This document shows positions 38,079 to 47,368 of a stretch of 64,000 nt of DNA, piece by piece. Made by a program: the position numbers and the translations under genes. How positions within the stretch are numbered: position 1 is the stretch's first letter; each line of letters begins with the position of its first letter. The notes beneath the pieces are model-generated. The model saw only the letters and a list, made by a program, of their open reading frames with translations. It was not told where the DNA came from and made no database searches. Source of the DNA: Bradyrhizobium ottawaense (GTDB lineage Bacteria; Pseudomonadota; Alphaproteobacteria; Rhizobiales; Xanthobacteraceae); assembly GCF_002278135.3 (NCBI RefSeq), contig NZ_CP029425.2, positions 6,424,001-6,488,000 on the forward strand, given 5' to 3'.

Positions 38079-41000
38079 ATGAAAATCACCCGCCTGCGCC
38101 TTCACGGTTTCAAGTCCTTCGTTGAGCCCACGGACTTCGTCATCGAGCCCGGCCTGACCGGCGTGGTCGGCCCCAACGGCTGCGGCAAGTCGAATCTCGT
38201 CGAAGCGCTGCGCTGGGCGATGGGTGAGACCTCGTACAAGTCGCTGCGCGCCGCCGACATGGACGCGGTGATCTTCGCAGGCTCCGGCAACCGTCCCGCG
38301 CGCAACCACGCCGAAGTGACGATGACGATCGACAATGCCGATCGCACCGCGCCGGCGGCGATGAACGACAGCCAGCTGCTCGAAATCTCCCGCCGCATCG
38401 AGCGCGAGGCGGGGTCGGTCTATCGCATCAACGGCCGCGACGTGCGCGCCCGCGACGTGCAGATCCTGTTTGCGGATGCCGCCACCGGCGCGCGTTCGCC
38501 GGCTCTCGTCCACCAAGGCAAGATCGGCGAGATCATCCAGGCCAAGCCCGAGCAGCGCCGTCGCGTGCTGGAAGACGCTGCCGGCGTCGCCGGTCTGCAC
38601 GCCCGCCGCCACGAGGCCGAGCTGCGGCTGAAGGCGGCCGAAACCAACCTCACCCGCGTCGAGGACGTGATCGGCCAGCTCGCAGGACAAATGGAAGGCC
38701 TGAAGAAGCAGGCCCGCCAGGCCGTGCGCTACCGCGAGGTCGCGGCCAAGGTCCGCAAGGCCGAAGCTACTCTGTTCCACCTGCGCTGGGTCGGCGCGCA
38801 TGCCGACGTCAACGAATCCGGCCAGACCCACGATCTCGCGGTGCGCGAGATGGCCGAGCGCACCCAGCACCAGGCCGAAGCCGCCCGCATCCAGGCGATC
38901 CGCGCCGCCGAAATGCCGGCGCTACGCGATGCCGAGGCGCGCGCCGCCGCAGGCTTGCAGCGCCTGACCAATGCTCGCGAGCTGCTCGACCGCGAGGAGG
39001 AGCGCGCCAAGGAGCGCGTCGCCGAGCTCGAGCGCCGCCTTGCCCAGTTCGAAGGCGATATCTCCCGCGCCCAGCAGCAGACCATGGACGCCGACGTCGC
39101 GCTGCAGCGGCTCGACACCGAAGATTCCGAGCTGAAGGAAGAGATCAAGTCGCGCGTCGAGAAGCGCTCCGGTGTCGACGAGCGCGTCGGCGAAGCCGAG
39201 GCGGTGTTGACCGAAACCGAACAGCAGTTCGCGGAGCTCACCACAGCGCTGGCCGACCTCACCGCCAAGCGCAACCAGCTCGAGGCCAACGTCCGCACCC
39301 ACCGCGACAAGCTGGCCCGGCTCGACCAGGAGATCGCGAACGTCGCTGCGGAAGAGCAGAAGCTTGCCGCCGAGACTGGCGGCTTTGGCGATCTCGACGA
39401 GCTGACCGCGACGGTCGAGACCGCGGAGCAGACGCTGGCCGCCTCGGAAGCCGCGGCGCAAGCGAGCGAAGCCGCCCACGTCGCGGCACGCCAGACGCTG
39501 GAATCCTCGCGCTCGCCGCTGGTCGAGGCCGACAAGCGCGCACAGCGGCTCGAAACCGAGGCGCGCACGATCTCCAAAATCCTCAACGGCGAGACCAAGA
39601 ATCTGTGGCCGCCGATCATCGACGGCATCACCGTCGACAAAGGCTTTGAAAAGGCCATCGGCGCCGCGCTCGGCGACGATCTCGATGCCCCGATCGACCC
39701 GTCGGCGCCGATGCGCTGGACCAATGTCGGACACACCGACGGCGATCCGGAGCTGCCGGAAGGCGCCGTGCCGCTCGCCAATCATGTGCAGGCGCCGGCC
39801 GAGCTGACGCGCCGTCTGGCCCAGATCGGCGTGGTGCCGCGCGAGCGCGGCGCCGAGCTGGTCTCGCAGCTCAAGACCGGCCAGCGGCTGGTTTCGCCCG
39901 AGGGCGACGTCTGGCGCTGGGACGGCTTCGTCGCCGCAGCGCATGCGCCGACCGGCGCAGCCCGCCGCCTCGCCGAGCGCGCCCGCCTCGTCGATATCGA
40001 GAACGAGCTGGAGCAGGCCCGCATCGACGCGCAGATCAAGCGTCAGGCGCTGGAGAACGCCGAGTCCGAGCTGCAGATGGCCGCGAGCACCGAAGGCGCC
40101 AGCCGCGAAGCCTGGCGCGCCGCGCAGCGCGAGCTCAACGTCGCGCGTGAACGCCATGCCACCGCCGAGCGCGAGATCAGCCGCCACGCCGCGCGCAAGG
40201 CGACGCTGTCGGAAGCGCACAGCCGTCTCGCCGCCGACCGCGCCGAGGCCGAGGCCGCCTACGAATACGCAGAAGCCGGCATCTCCGAGCTGCCGTCGAG
40301 CGAGGATACCGAGACTCGTCTGGCCGCGGTCCGCAGCGACATCGAAGGCCATCGCCGCATGGCCGCGCAGGTCCGCGCCGAGGCGCAGGCGCTGGCACGC
40401 GAGGCCGAGCTGGCAGACCGCCGCGTGCAGGCGATCCTGGCCGAACGCACCGAGTGGCAGAACCGCAAGGAGAGCGCGGCCTCCCACATCGACACCATCC
40501 AGGCCCGCATTGCCGAACTCACGATCGAGCGCAGCGATCTCGAAAACGCGCCGCAAGTGTTCGCCGAGAAGCGCAGCGCGCTGATCACCGAGATCGAATA
40601 TGCCGAGAACGACCGCCGCGTGGCCGCCGACGCGCTCGCCACCGCGGAAAGCGCGATGGCGGAGACCGATCGCGTCGCCAAGCTGACGCTCGAAGCCCTC
40701 TCCAGCTCGCGCGAGGCCACCGCCCGCGCCGAGGAGCGCATGGAGGGCGCGCGGCGCCGGCTCGAGGACATCGAGCGCGAGATCCGCGACATGCTCGAGG
40801 TCGAGCCGCAGGCCGTCGCCGGCCTCGCCGAGATCGAGCCCGGCGCGGAGCTGCCGCCGCTGCACGACATCGAGGAAGACCTCGAAAAGATGCGCCGCGA
40901 CCGCGAGCGCCTCGGCGCCGTCAATTTGCGCGCCGAGGAAGAGCTGCGCGAGGTCGAGACCCAGCACACCGGCCTCGTCACCGAGCGCGACGACCTCGTC

Positions 41001-41543
41001 GAAGCCATCAAGCGGCTGCGCCAGGGCATCCAGAGCCTCAACAAGGAAGCGCGCGAGCGTCTCCTGACCTCGTTCGAGGTCGTCAACAACCACTTCAAGC
41101 GCCTGTTCGTCGAGCTGTTCGGCGGCGGCGAGGCCGCGCTGCATCTGATCGAGAGCGACGACCCGCTGGAAGCCGGCCTCGAAATCATCGCCAAGCCGCC
41201 GGGCAAGAAGCCGCAGACGCTGTCGCTGCTGTCGGGCGGCGAGCAGGCCCTGACCGCGATGGCGCTGATCTTCGCGGTGTTCTTGACCAACCCTTCGCCG
41301 ATCTGCGTGCTGGACGAAGTCGACGCACCGCTCGACGACCACAACGTCGAACGGTACTGCAACCTCCTCCACGAAATGACCGGCTCGACCGACACGCGCT
41401 TCATCATCATCACGCACAATCCGATCACGATGGCGCGGATGAACCGCCTGTTCGGCGTTACGATGGCCGAGCGCGGCGTGTCGCAGCTGGTGTCGGTCAG
41501 CCTGTCAGAGGCGGTGGACATCCTCGACCAGAACGTGGCTTGA
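38079..41543 (+). CDS. smc: chromosome segregation protein SMC
   Basis: The 1154-residue ATPase of the bacterial condensin organises and segregates the chromosome. Walker A is GPNGCGKSN (31-39). Long coiled coils flank a hinge at about 500-640 with GAALGDDLDAPIDPS. The C-terminal head has the signature LSLLSGGEQALTAMAL and Walker B ICVLDEVDAPLDDHN. The last part, TRFIIITHNPITMARMNRLFGVTM, is conserved in the family. The hinge has the shorter alphaproteobacterial form. ATG at 38079 was chosen at the conserved start. ScpA and ScpB genes are not in the window. Confidence 0.97.
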   Translation: MKITRLRLHGFKSFVEPTDFVIEPGLTGVVGPNGCGKSNLVEALRWAMGETSYKSLRAADMDAVIFAGSGNRPARNHAEVTMTIDNADRTAPAAMNDSQLLEISRRIEREAGSVYRINGRDVRARDVQILFADAATGARSPALVHQGKIGEIIQAKPEQRRRVLEDAAGVAGLHARRHEAELRLKAAETNLTRVEDVIGQLAGQMEGLKKQARQAVRYREVAAKVRKAEATLFHLRWVGAHADVNESGQTHDLAVREMAERTQHQAEAARIQAIRAAEMPALRDAEARAAAGLQRLTNARELLDREEERAKERVAELERRLAQFEGDISRAQQQTMDADVALQRLDTEDSELKEEIKSRVEKRSGVDERVGEAEAVLTETEQQFAELTTALADLTAKRNQLEANVRTHRDKLARLDQEIANVAAEEQKLAAETGGFGDLDELTATVETAEQTLAASEAAAQASEAAHVAARQTLESSRSPLVEADKRAQRLETEARTISKILNGETKNLWPPIIDGITVDKGFEKAIGAALGDDLDAPIDPSAPMRWTNVGHTDGDPELPEGAVPLANHVQAPAELTRRLAQIGVVPRERGAELVSQLKTGQRLVSPEGDVWRWDGFVAAAHAPTGAARRLAERARLVDIENELEQARIDAQIKRQALENAESELQMAASTEGASREAWRAAQRELNVARERHATAEREISRHAARKATLSEAHSRLAADRAEAEAAYEYAEAGISELPSSEDTETRLAAVRSDIEGHRRMAAQVRAEAQALAREAELADRRVQAILAERTEWQNRKESAASHIDTIQARIAELTIERSDLENAPQVFAEKRSALITEIEYAENDRRVAADALATAESAMAETDRVAKLTLEALSSSREATARAEERMEGARRRLEDIEREIRDMLEVEPQAVAGLAEIEPGAELPPLHDIEEDLEKMRRDRERLGAVNLRAEEELREVETQHTGLVTERDDLVEAIKRLRQGIQSLNKEARERLLTSFEVVNNHFKRLFVELFGGGEAALHLIESDDPLEAGLEIIAKPPGKKPQTLSLLSGGEQALTAMALIFAVFLTNPSPICVLDEVDAPLDDHNVERYCNLLHEMTGSTDTRFIIITHNPITMARMNRLFGVTMAERGVSQLVSVSLSEAVDILDQNVA

Positions 41544-41554
41544 GAAGATTGACC

Positions 41555-41645
41555 GTCATTCCGGGGCGATGCGCAGCATCGAGCCCGGAATCTCGAACCA
41601 CAATCTCTGGATTCCGGGTTCGCGCTTCGCGCGCCCCGGAATGAT
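41555..41645. repeat. repeat family C, copy 2
   Basis: A 91-nt palindrome bounded by GTCATTCCGGGGCGATGC and GCGCCCCGGAATGAT, with inner pair CCCGGAATCTCGA and GGATTCCGGGTTCGC. It starts 12 nt after the smc stop and ends 10 nt before the next gene. Confidence 0.85.
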
Positions 41646-41654
41646 GTGAGGTTG

Positions 41655-42635
41655 ATGATGATCTCACCCACCCTCCCCGCCGAATTGAAAGCCGCCCTTG
41701 ACGGCAGGCTGCAGGGCTTCTCCCGTACCGACGCCGCACAGCGTTCGCAGAAAATCTCGACCAGCTACCGCGCCGGCGGCGGCTCCGGCACCATCAAGTC
41801 GGACGCCGATGCGCTCGCCTATGCGCTCGCGCGCATGCCGGCGACCTACGCGGCCGTCGCCGCAAGCCTGAATGCGCTGACCGAGATCGCACCGGATCTG
41901 GCTCCGGAAACGCTGCTCGACGTCGGCGCAGGTCCGGGCACCGCGAGCTGGGCCGCTGCGGAGGCCTTTCCCTCGCTACAGGATTTTACGCTGCTCGACG
42001 CCAATGCCACTTTGAGCCGGCTCGCGCTCGAACTCGCGCGCGACAGCACGCGGCTGGCGGAATGCCGCTATCTGCCGGGCGATGCCGGCGGCAACCTCGC
42101 CGAGGTCGCGCAAGCGGATCTCGTGGTTGCGAGCTATGTCATCGGCGAGCTCAGTGAAAGCGAGCAGCGCGCGCTCGCCGCGGCCATGTGGGCGAAAGCG
42201 CGCCACGCACTGGTCGTGATCGAGCCCGGCACACCCGCCGGCACCGCGCGCATCCTCGCGCTGCGCCAGCAATTGATCGCGGCCGGCGCCTTCGTCGCCG
42301 CCCCCTGCCCGCACGAAAAACCCTGCCCGCTCACCGCGCCCGACTGGTGCCATTTCAACCAGCGCCTGCCGCGCTCGCAGGCACACCGGCAAATCAAGGG
42401 CGCGGAGGTGCCATTCGAGGACGAGCGCTTCATCTACGTCGCGCTGACCCGCACGCCGCCCGCCGTGCGCGCCGCGCGCGTGCTGGCGCCGCCGGATGTC
42501 GGCAAGGCCGAGATCACGGCCAAGCTCTGCACCGAGGATGGCGTCGCCATCACGAGGGTGCCTCGTCGCGACAAGGCCGCCTATGCCGGGGCACGCCGCT
42601 GGCGCTGGGGCGACGCCATTCTGTCCGAAAGTTAA
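41655..42635 (+). CDS. Rsm22-like small-subunit rRNA methyltransferase family protein
   Basis: A 326-residue protein of the Rsm22 family (mitochondrial ribosome assembly methyltransferase-like). The SAM-binding motif is ETLLDVGAGPGTASWAA at about 90-106, then DFTLLDANATLS. The segment DLVVASYVIGELSE is motif IV-like. The region CPHEKPCPLTAPDWCHFNQRLPRSQAHRQIKG carries three cysteines and a histidine and could bind a metal cluster. The rRNA target is not established in bacteria. ATG at 41655 or 41658 are near-equal starts. A repeat C copy lies immediately upstream. Confidence 0.85.
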   Translation: MMISPTLPAELKAALDGRLQGFSRTDAAQRSQKISTSYRAGGGSGTIKSDADALAYALARMPATYAAVAASLNALTEIAPDLAPETLLDVGAGPGTASWAAAEAFPSLQDFTLLDANATLSRLALELARDSTRLAECRYLPGDAGGNLAEVAQADLVVASYVIGELSESEQRALAAAMWAKARHALVVIEPGTPAGTARILALRQQLIAAGAFVAAPCPHEKPCPLTAPDWCHFNQRLPRSQAHRQIKGAEVPFEDERFIYVALTRTPPAVRAARVLAPPDVGKAEITAKLCTEDGVAITRVPRRDKAAYAGARRWRWGDAILSES

Positions 42636-42773
42636 CCTCGTTCCGGACTTTTGCTTTGAACTCGGGCGGCTCCCCATTCGACCAAGCCTTACCTCTCCTC
42701 TGCGCCGGGCTCTCATCCTGCGCCAATTTGGTCTAGGCTAGCGCCCGCCTTCTTCCCCCTTCAGGAGTTCTCC

Positions 42774-43334
42774 ATGTCGACCGGCTGGATCGTTCTCGGC
42801 GTCATCGTCGTCCTCGCGCTGTTCGCCTTCAGCGCCTACAACCGCCTGGTGGCGCTGAGCCAGCGCGTCGGCCAGGCCTTTGCCGATATCGACGTGCAGC
42901 TCAAGCAGCGCCACGACCTGATCCCGAACCTGGTCGAGACGGTGAAGGGCTACGCCTCGCACGAGCGCGGCACGCTCGACGACGTCATCAAGGCACGCAA
43001 TTCGGCGATGTCGGCGCAGGGGCCGGCGCAGGTGTCCGCGGCCGAGAACCAGCTGTCCGGCGCGCTCGGCCGGCTGATCGCGCTGTCGGAGGCCTATCCC
43101 GACCTCAAGGCCAACGCCAATTTCCAGCAGCTCGCATCCGAGCTTTCCGACCTCGAGAACAAGATCGCGGCGAGCCGCCGCTTCTTCAACAACGCGGTCC
43201 AGGAATACAACACCGGCATCCAGCAGCTGCCCGCCGCTTTGTTCGCCGGCATGTTCGGCTTCACCAGGAAGGACTTCTTCGATCTCGGCGCCAGCCGCAC
43301 CGAGGTCGAGGCCGCGCCGCAGGTGAAGTTCTGA
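42774..43334 (+). CDS. lemA: LemA-family protein
   Basis: A 186-residue LemA protein. An N-terminal membrane helix (about 5-22, WIVLGVIVVLALFAFSAYN) is followed by a long helical domain with the family motifs NRLVALSQRVGQAFADIDVQLKQRHDLIPNLVETVKGY and LSDLENKIAASRRFFNNAVQEYN. LemA genes commonly sit next to M48-type proteases, as here (34 nt gap). Their role is unclear; membrane stress or protease partnership is suspected. Confidence 0.93.
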   Translation: MSTGWIVLGVIVVLALFAFSAYNRLVALSQRVGQAFADIDVQLKQRHDLIPNLVETVKGYASHERGTLDDVIKARNSAMSAQGPAQVSAAENQLSGALGRLIALSEAYPDLKANANFQQLASELSDLENKIAASRRFFNNAVQEYNTGIQQLPAALFAGMFGFTRKDFFDLGASRTEVEAAPQVKF

Positions 43335-43368
43335 TCTTGAGCCGATAGGCCGGCAGGGCACCCGCGTC

Positions 43369-44583
43369 ATGGCCGCGTATGGTCTCTACACGCACATCGC
43401 CTCGAACAAGTTTCGTTCGATGCTTCTGCTCGCCGGCCTGTTCATGCTGGTCTACGTGCTGGTCTATGCTGGCGCGTTGGTCGCCGAAGTCGTCATCAAC
43501 GGCAATGAGACCGTCGTCTATTACCTGAGGCGCGCCCTCCACGATCTGATCGTGGCCGCACCGGTTGCGACGATCGTGGCGGCGGTCTGGGTCGTGATCG
43601 CCTATTTCTTCCACCAGTCGATGATCGACGCGGTGACCGGCGGCCACGACGTTACCCGGCAGGAGGAGCCGCGGCTCTACAATCTGCTGGAAAACCTCTG
43701 CATCTCGCGCGGCATTACCATGCCGAAGCTGAAGATCATGGAGAGCCCGGCGCTGAACGCGTTCGCGACCGGCCTCAATCCCAGGCAATATTCGATCACC
43801 GTCACCACGGGTCTGCTCGATGCGCTTGATGACAAGGAGATCGAGGCGGTGCTGGGCCATGAGCTGACCCACATCAAGAACGGCGACGTGCAGCTGATGG
43901 TGGTCGCCGTCATCATCGCAGGCGTGGTCGGCTTCTTCGGCGAATTGTTCTTCCGCCTGTTCACCAATTTCAATTGGAGCTCCGGCTCCGGCGGCTCATG
44001 GTCCTCGGGCTCCTCCTCCTCGTCGTCGCGGTCGTCCTCGTCATCGAGCGACAACAAGAGTTCCGGCGGCGGCGCGGTGATCGTCATCATCATCGCGATC
44101 GTGCTGATCGTGGTGGCCTGGCTGCTGTCCCAGGTTGTCAAGCTCGCACTGTCGCGTTCGCGCGAATATCTCGCCGACGCGGGCTCCGTCGAGCTGACGA
44201 AAGACCCCGATGCGATGATCTCGGCGCTGCGCAAGATCGAGAATCGCGGCGAGCTGCCCGGCGCGACCTCGGCCGTGATGGAGCTCTGCGTCGACAATCC
44301 CCGCGAGGGCTTTGCCGATCTGTTCGCGACCCACCCGTCCGTGCAATCCCGGGTCGACGCGCTCGTCAAGTTCGCCGGCGGCCACGATCCGGGCCCGCTG
44401 CCGCCGACCGAGGAGACGGACGAGCCCGAGGCGCAAGCTGACCCGCAGGACGCCCCACCGCCGCTGCGTCATGGCCCGTGGGACGATGCGGCCGCTCCGC
44501 CGCCCCTGCCCGCACCCGGCCCCTCCGGGACCGCGAGCAGCAACCCGGCGGGCAATCTCATGGGTCCCTGGGGCCGTCATTAA
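43369..44583 (+). CDS. M48-family membrane zinc protease with Ser-rich insert
   Basis: A 404-residue inner-membrane zinc protease. Two N-terminal helices (about 18-40 and 60-82) precede the catalytic HELTH at 164-168. Two more helices lie at about 175-195 and 236-256, and the third zinc ligand Glu is in SREYLADAGSVEL. The build is like HtpX, which degrades misfolded membrane proteins. A run of Ser and Gly at about 203-235 sits between helices, encoded by repeated TCC/TCG codons, and the C-terminal 65 residues are Pro-rich. It pairs with LemA. Confidence 0.9.
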   Translation: MAAYGLYTHIASNKFRSMLLLAGLFMLVYVLVYAGALVAEVVINGNETVVYYLRRALHDLIVAAPVATIVAAVWVVIAYFFHQSMIDAVTGGHDVTRQEEPRLYNLLENLCISRGITMPKLKIMESPALNAFATGLNPRQYSITVTTGLLDALDDKEIEAVLGHELTHIKNGDVQLMVVAVIIAGVVGFFGELFFRLFTNFNWSSGSGGSWSSGSSSSSSRSSSSSSDNKSSGGGAVIVIIIAIVLIVVAWLLSQVVKLALSRSREYLADAGSVELTKDPDAMISALRKIENRGELPGATSAVMELCVDNPREGFADLFATHPSVQSRVDALVKFAGGHDPGPLPPTEETDEPEAQADPQDAPPPLRHGPWDDAAAPPPLPAPGPSGTASSNPAGNLMGPWGRH

Positions 44584-44791
44584 GCACGCGATGTCCTGCC
44601 ACGCGCAGCGGGTTTCGCCGCGATTGGGAAAAACTTCGGGAATTGCCGTATCGGCATGCCAAGGAATTGAATTCTCCCTTGTTTCTGCCATGTTCGCGCC
44701 CAACAGCAGACTTGGGACATCCTTCGGACATCGATTTGGGGCCCGGCCGATTGCGACCCTCGCGATCGGGGGCGCGCGTTAGGGGACAGCA

Positions 44792-45544
44792 ATGGCAAAG
44801 CCGGCAGTGGTTGTGGTGGGCGCGGACAAGGGCGGGGTCGGCAAGACCACGGTATCGCGCACCTTGCTCGATTATTTCTCGGCCAACAACGTGCCGACGC
44901 GCGCCTTCGACACGGAATCGCCGCGCGGAACCCTGAAGCGCTTCCACCCCGACATCACCGAGATCGTCGACATGACGACGACGGCCGATCAGATGAAGAT
45001 CTTCGATACGCTCAACGCGACCAGCCCGTCGGTCACCGTGATCGACGTCCGCGCCGGCCTGCTCTCGCCGGCGCTGGCCTCGCTGCGCGACATCGGCTTC
45101 TTGGATGCCGCCAAGGCAGGCCAGATCACCTTCGCGGTGTTCCACATCCTCGGACCCTCGATCGCCTCGCTGGACGAGATCGCCGAAACCGCGGGCTTCA
45201 TGACCGGCGCAAAATATTTCCTGGTGAAGAACTTCATCAACGACACCCAGTTCTTTCAATGGGACCAGGCGACCTACAATTCCTACTTCCACCGCATCAA
45301 GGACGCGACCGAGCTGACCATCCCCAAGCTCAACGAGATGGCCTATGAGCAGGTCGAGGTTTCGTCCGTCCCGTTCCTGAAATTCGTCGCCAACAAGGGC
45401 ATCAGCGACGAGGCCGCGAACTATTCGTTCGTGCTGCGCGGCTATGTCCGGCACTGGCTGGCCAATGTCTGGAGCGAGTTCGACCGGATCCGGCTGACCG
45501 ACATCGTCGGCTCGAAGCCCGCGACCCGCAACAGCGAAAAATAG
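44792..45544 (+). CDS. ParA/MinD-superfamily ATPase
   Basis: A 250-residue P-loop ATPase with the deviant Walker A motif of the ParA group, GADKGGVGKTTVSRTLL (about 10-26), containing the signature lysine in KGGVGKTT. VTVIDVRAGLL is the Walker A' / strand 3 region. There is no HTH domain and no ParB-like gene next to it, so chromosome or plasmid partition is unlikely. The next gene, 60 nt downstream, encodes a second P-loop protein of similar size. The role of the pair is unknown. Confidence 0.8.
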   Translation: MAKPAVVVVGADKGGVGKTTVSRTLLDYFSANNVPTRAFDTESPRGTLKRFHPDITEIVDMTTTADQMKIFDTLNATSPSVTVIDVRAGLLSPALASLRDIGFLDAAKAGQITFAVFHILGPSIASLDEIAETAGFMTGAKYFLVKNFINDTQFFQWDQATYNSYFHRIKDATELTIPKLNEMAYEQVEVSSVPFLKFVANKGISDEAANYSFVLRGYVRHWLANVWSEFDRIRLTDIVGSKPATRNSEK

Positions 45545-45604
45545 TTGCGCAAGCAGGGCTGATACGGCTGGATTGGTCGCCAGGTTCGACTGATATAGCT
45601 GCCG

Positions 45605-46273
45605 ATGCCCGCCACGCCCGTCTACATCATCTGCTCGTCCCGCCCGCAGGTCGGCAAGACACTGCTGGCGCGGCTGCTCGCCGAATTTCTGCTGCTCAAG
45701 AACGGCAACGTCGCGGCCTTCGACGTCAATCTGAAGGAACCGTCGCTGCTCGACTACCTGCCAAAGATCACGGAGACCGCCGACGTGATCGACACCTACG
45801 GCAAGATGCAGCTGATGGACCGCGTCATCGTCGATGACGGCATGGCCAAGGTGATCGACCTCGGCTTCCACGCCTTCGACGAGTTCTTCAAGATGACCGA
45901 CGAGATCGGCCTCTTGAAGGAGGCCGCCCGCCGCCATGTCGCGCCTCAGATCCTGTTCGTCGCCGACACCGATCGCGCCTCCGCCCGCGCCCACGAGATG
46001 CTGCGCGGGCAGATCCCGCGGATGAACCTGATCACCGTGGACAATGAATATGTCGTGCGCGGCGAGCTGCCGGCCGCGATGGCCGGCGGCCGGCTGTTCC
46101 GCCTGCCTGCCTTGCCCGGCTTCCTCAAGACCTATGTCGACCGGCTGAACTTCTCCTTCACCGGCTATCTGCGCCAGGAGAAGGACGCCTCCACCGAGCT
46201 GCACCAATGGACCCGGCGGAATTACTTTGCCTTCCGCGAGCTCGAGCTCAGCCTGATCCTTCAGCGATCCTAG
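45605..46273 (+). CDS. ParA-like P-loop protein with altered Walker A
   Basis: A 222-residue protein similar in plan to the preceding ParA-like ATPase. The loop is SSRPQVGKTLLARLLAEFL: the GKT end is kept, but the signature lysine is replaced by arginine and the first glycine by serine. VAAFDVNLKEPSLLDYLP matches the next strand of the fold, and APQILFVADTDRASARAHEML a later one. It may bind nucleotide without the usual dimer-sandwich chemistry, or act as a regulatory partner of its neighbour. Function unknown. Confidence 0.65.
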   Translation: MPATPVYIICSSRPQVGKTLLARLLAEFLLLKNGNVAAFDVNLKEPSLLDYLPKITETADVIDTYGKMQLMDRVIVDDGMAKVIDLGFHAFDEFFKMTDEIGLLKEAARRHVAPQILFVADTDRASARAHEMLRGQIPRMNLITVDNEYVVRGELPAAMAGGRLFRLPALPGFLKTYVDRLNFSFTGYLRQEKDASTELHQWTRRNYFAFRELELSLILQRS

Positions 46274-46360
46274 ATAATTTCACCCGGATAATATTGACTG
46301 CGGGTTGGAGCGGGCTTATTGAGGCGGGCATCGGTATCCCCCTCAGCAAGGCCCGTCACC

Positions 46361-46693
46361 GTGAGCATCGACCGGAAAGCAGCGATTGCCGCCTACAAGG
46401 AGCGGAAGACCATTGCGGGCATCTTCGTCGTGCGTTGCGCGGTCTCGGGCGAGGCCTGGGTCGGCCAGGCGCCGAACCTGGAGACGATCCGGAACCGCAT
46501 CTGGTTCTCGCTGCGCCAGGGCAGCCACACCTGCCGCAGCCTTCAGGCTGCCTGGAATGCGCATGGCGAGCCCGGCCTGACCTTTGGCGAATGCGAGCGC
46601 CTGGAGGATGAGGAAACCGCCTATGTCAGGAACGCGCTCCTGAAGGAGCGCCTGCTGCATTGGCGGGATGAACTGAAGGCCGAGGCGATCTGA
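46361..46693 (+). CDS. GIY-YIG-fold small protein
   Basis: A 110-residue protein with the single-domain GIY-YIG outline: IAGIFVVRCAVSGEAWVGQA supplies the GIF and WVG strands in place of GIY and YIG. A conserved Arg is in NRIWFSLRQGSH, and a Glu in the final helix is the candidate metal ligand. Small proteins of this sort are common in alphaproteobacteria; nuclease activity has rarely been tested. GTG at 46361 is chosen because the conserved block begins there, with AAGG about 9 nt upstream. Confidence 0.75.
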   Translation: MSIDRKAAIAAYKERKTIAGIFVVRCAVSGEAWVGQAPNLETIRNRIWFSLRQGSHTCRSLQAAWNAHGEPGLTFGECERLEDEETAYVRNALLKERLLHWRDELKAEAI

Positions 46694-46709
46694 AGATCGT
46701 GGCGACCTC

Positions 46710-47249
46710 TCAGTGTCCCTCGAACGTCATCAGCGTGCGCACCGGCACGTCCATGGCGCGCAGCTTGGCGGCGCCGCCGAGCTCGGGCAGATCGATGATG
46801 AAGCAGGCGGCGACGACGTTGGCGCCGATCTGGCGCAGCAGCTTCACCGCGCCTTCCGCGGTGCCGCCGGTGGCGATGAGGTCGTCGACCAGGATGACGC
46901 GCTCGCCGGGCTGGATGGCGTCGACATGCATCTCCATCTCGTCGATGCCGTATTCGAGCGAATAAGCGATGCGCACGGTGGTGTGCGGCAGCTTGCCCTT
47001 CTTGCGGATCGGCACGAAGCCGGCCGAGAGCTGGTGCGCCACCGCACCGCCGATGATGAAGCCCCTCGCCTCCATGCCGGCGACCTTGTCGATCTTGTTG
47101 CCGGCCCAGGGGTTGACGAGCTCGTCGACCGCGCGGCGGAACGCGCGCGCGTCCGCGAGCAGGGTCGTGATATCGCGGAACATGATCCCCGGCTTGGGAT
47201 AGTCGGGAATGGTCCGGACGCTCGCCTTGATGTCGTGGTCAAAGGTCAT
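46710..47249 (-). CDS. apt: adenine phosphoribosyltransferase
   Basis: Apt salvages adenine to AMP using PRPP. The 179-residue product is of standard length and has [18 protein letters not shown] at the N-terminus, the segment [17 protein letters not shown], and the PRPP-binding motif [21 protein letters not shown]. It lies downstream of a repeat C copy and convergent with the GIY-YIG gene. Confidence 0.97.
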   Translation of the reverse strand: MTFDHDIKASVRTIPDYPKPGIMFRDITTLLADARAFRRAVDELVNPWAGNKIDKVAGMEARGFIIGGAVAHQLSAGFVPIRKKGKLPHTTVRIAYSLEYGIDEMEMHVDAIQPGERVILVDDLIATGGTAEGAVKLLRQIGANVVAACFIIDLPELGGAAKLRAMDVPVRTLMTFEGH

Positions 47250-47267
47250 TCGGTTCTCATCTCAGTT

Positions 47268-47349
47268 GTCATTCCGGGGCGATGCGTCAGCATCGAACCC
47301 GGAATCTCGAGATTCCGGATCTGGTGCTGACGCACCATCCCGGAATGAC
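47268..47349. repeat. repeat family C, copy 3
   Basis: An 82-nt palindrome bounded by GTCATTCCGGGGCGATGCG and ATCCCGGAATGAC, with inner GAACCCGGAATCTCG and GATTCCGGATCTGG. It lies between apt and trpE(G), both on the minus strand. Confidence 0.85.
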
Positions 47350-47368
47350 GAGGTGAAATATCCTGCAC

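Noticed and set aside
38922..41417. Minus-strand open frame of 831 codons opposite smc
   Set aside because: Antisense to the SMC coiled-coil coding sequence, whose codon pattern leaves the opposite frame open.
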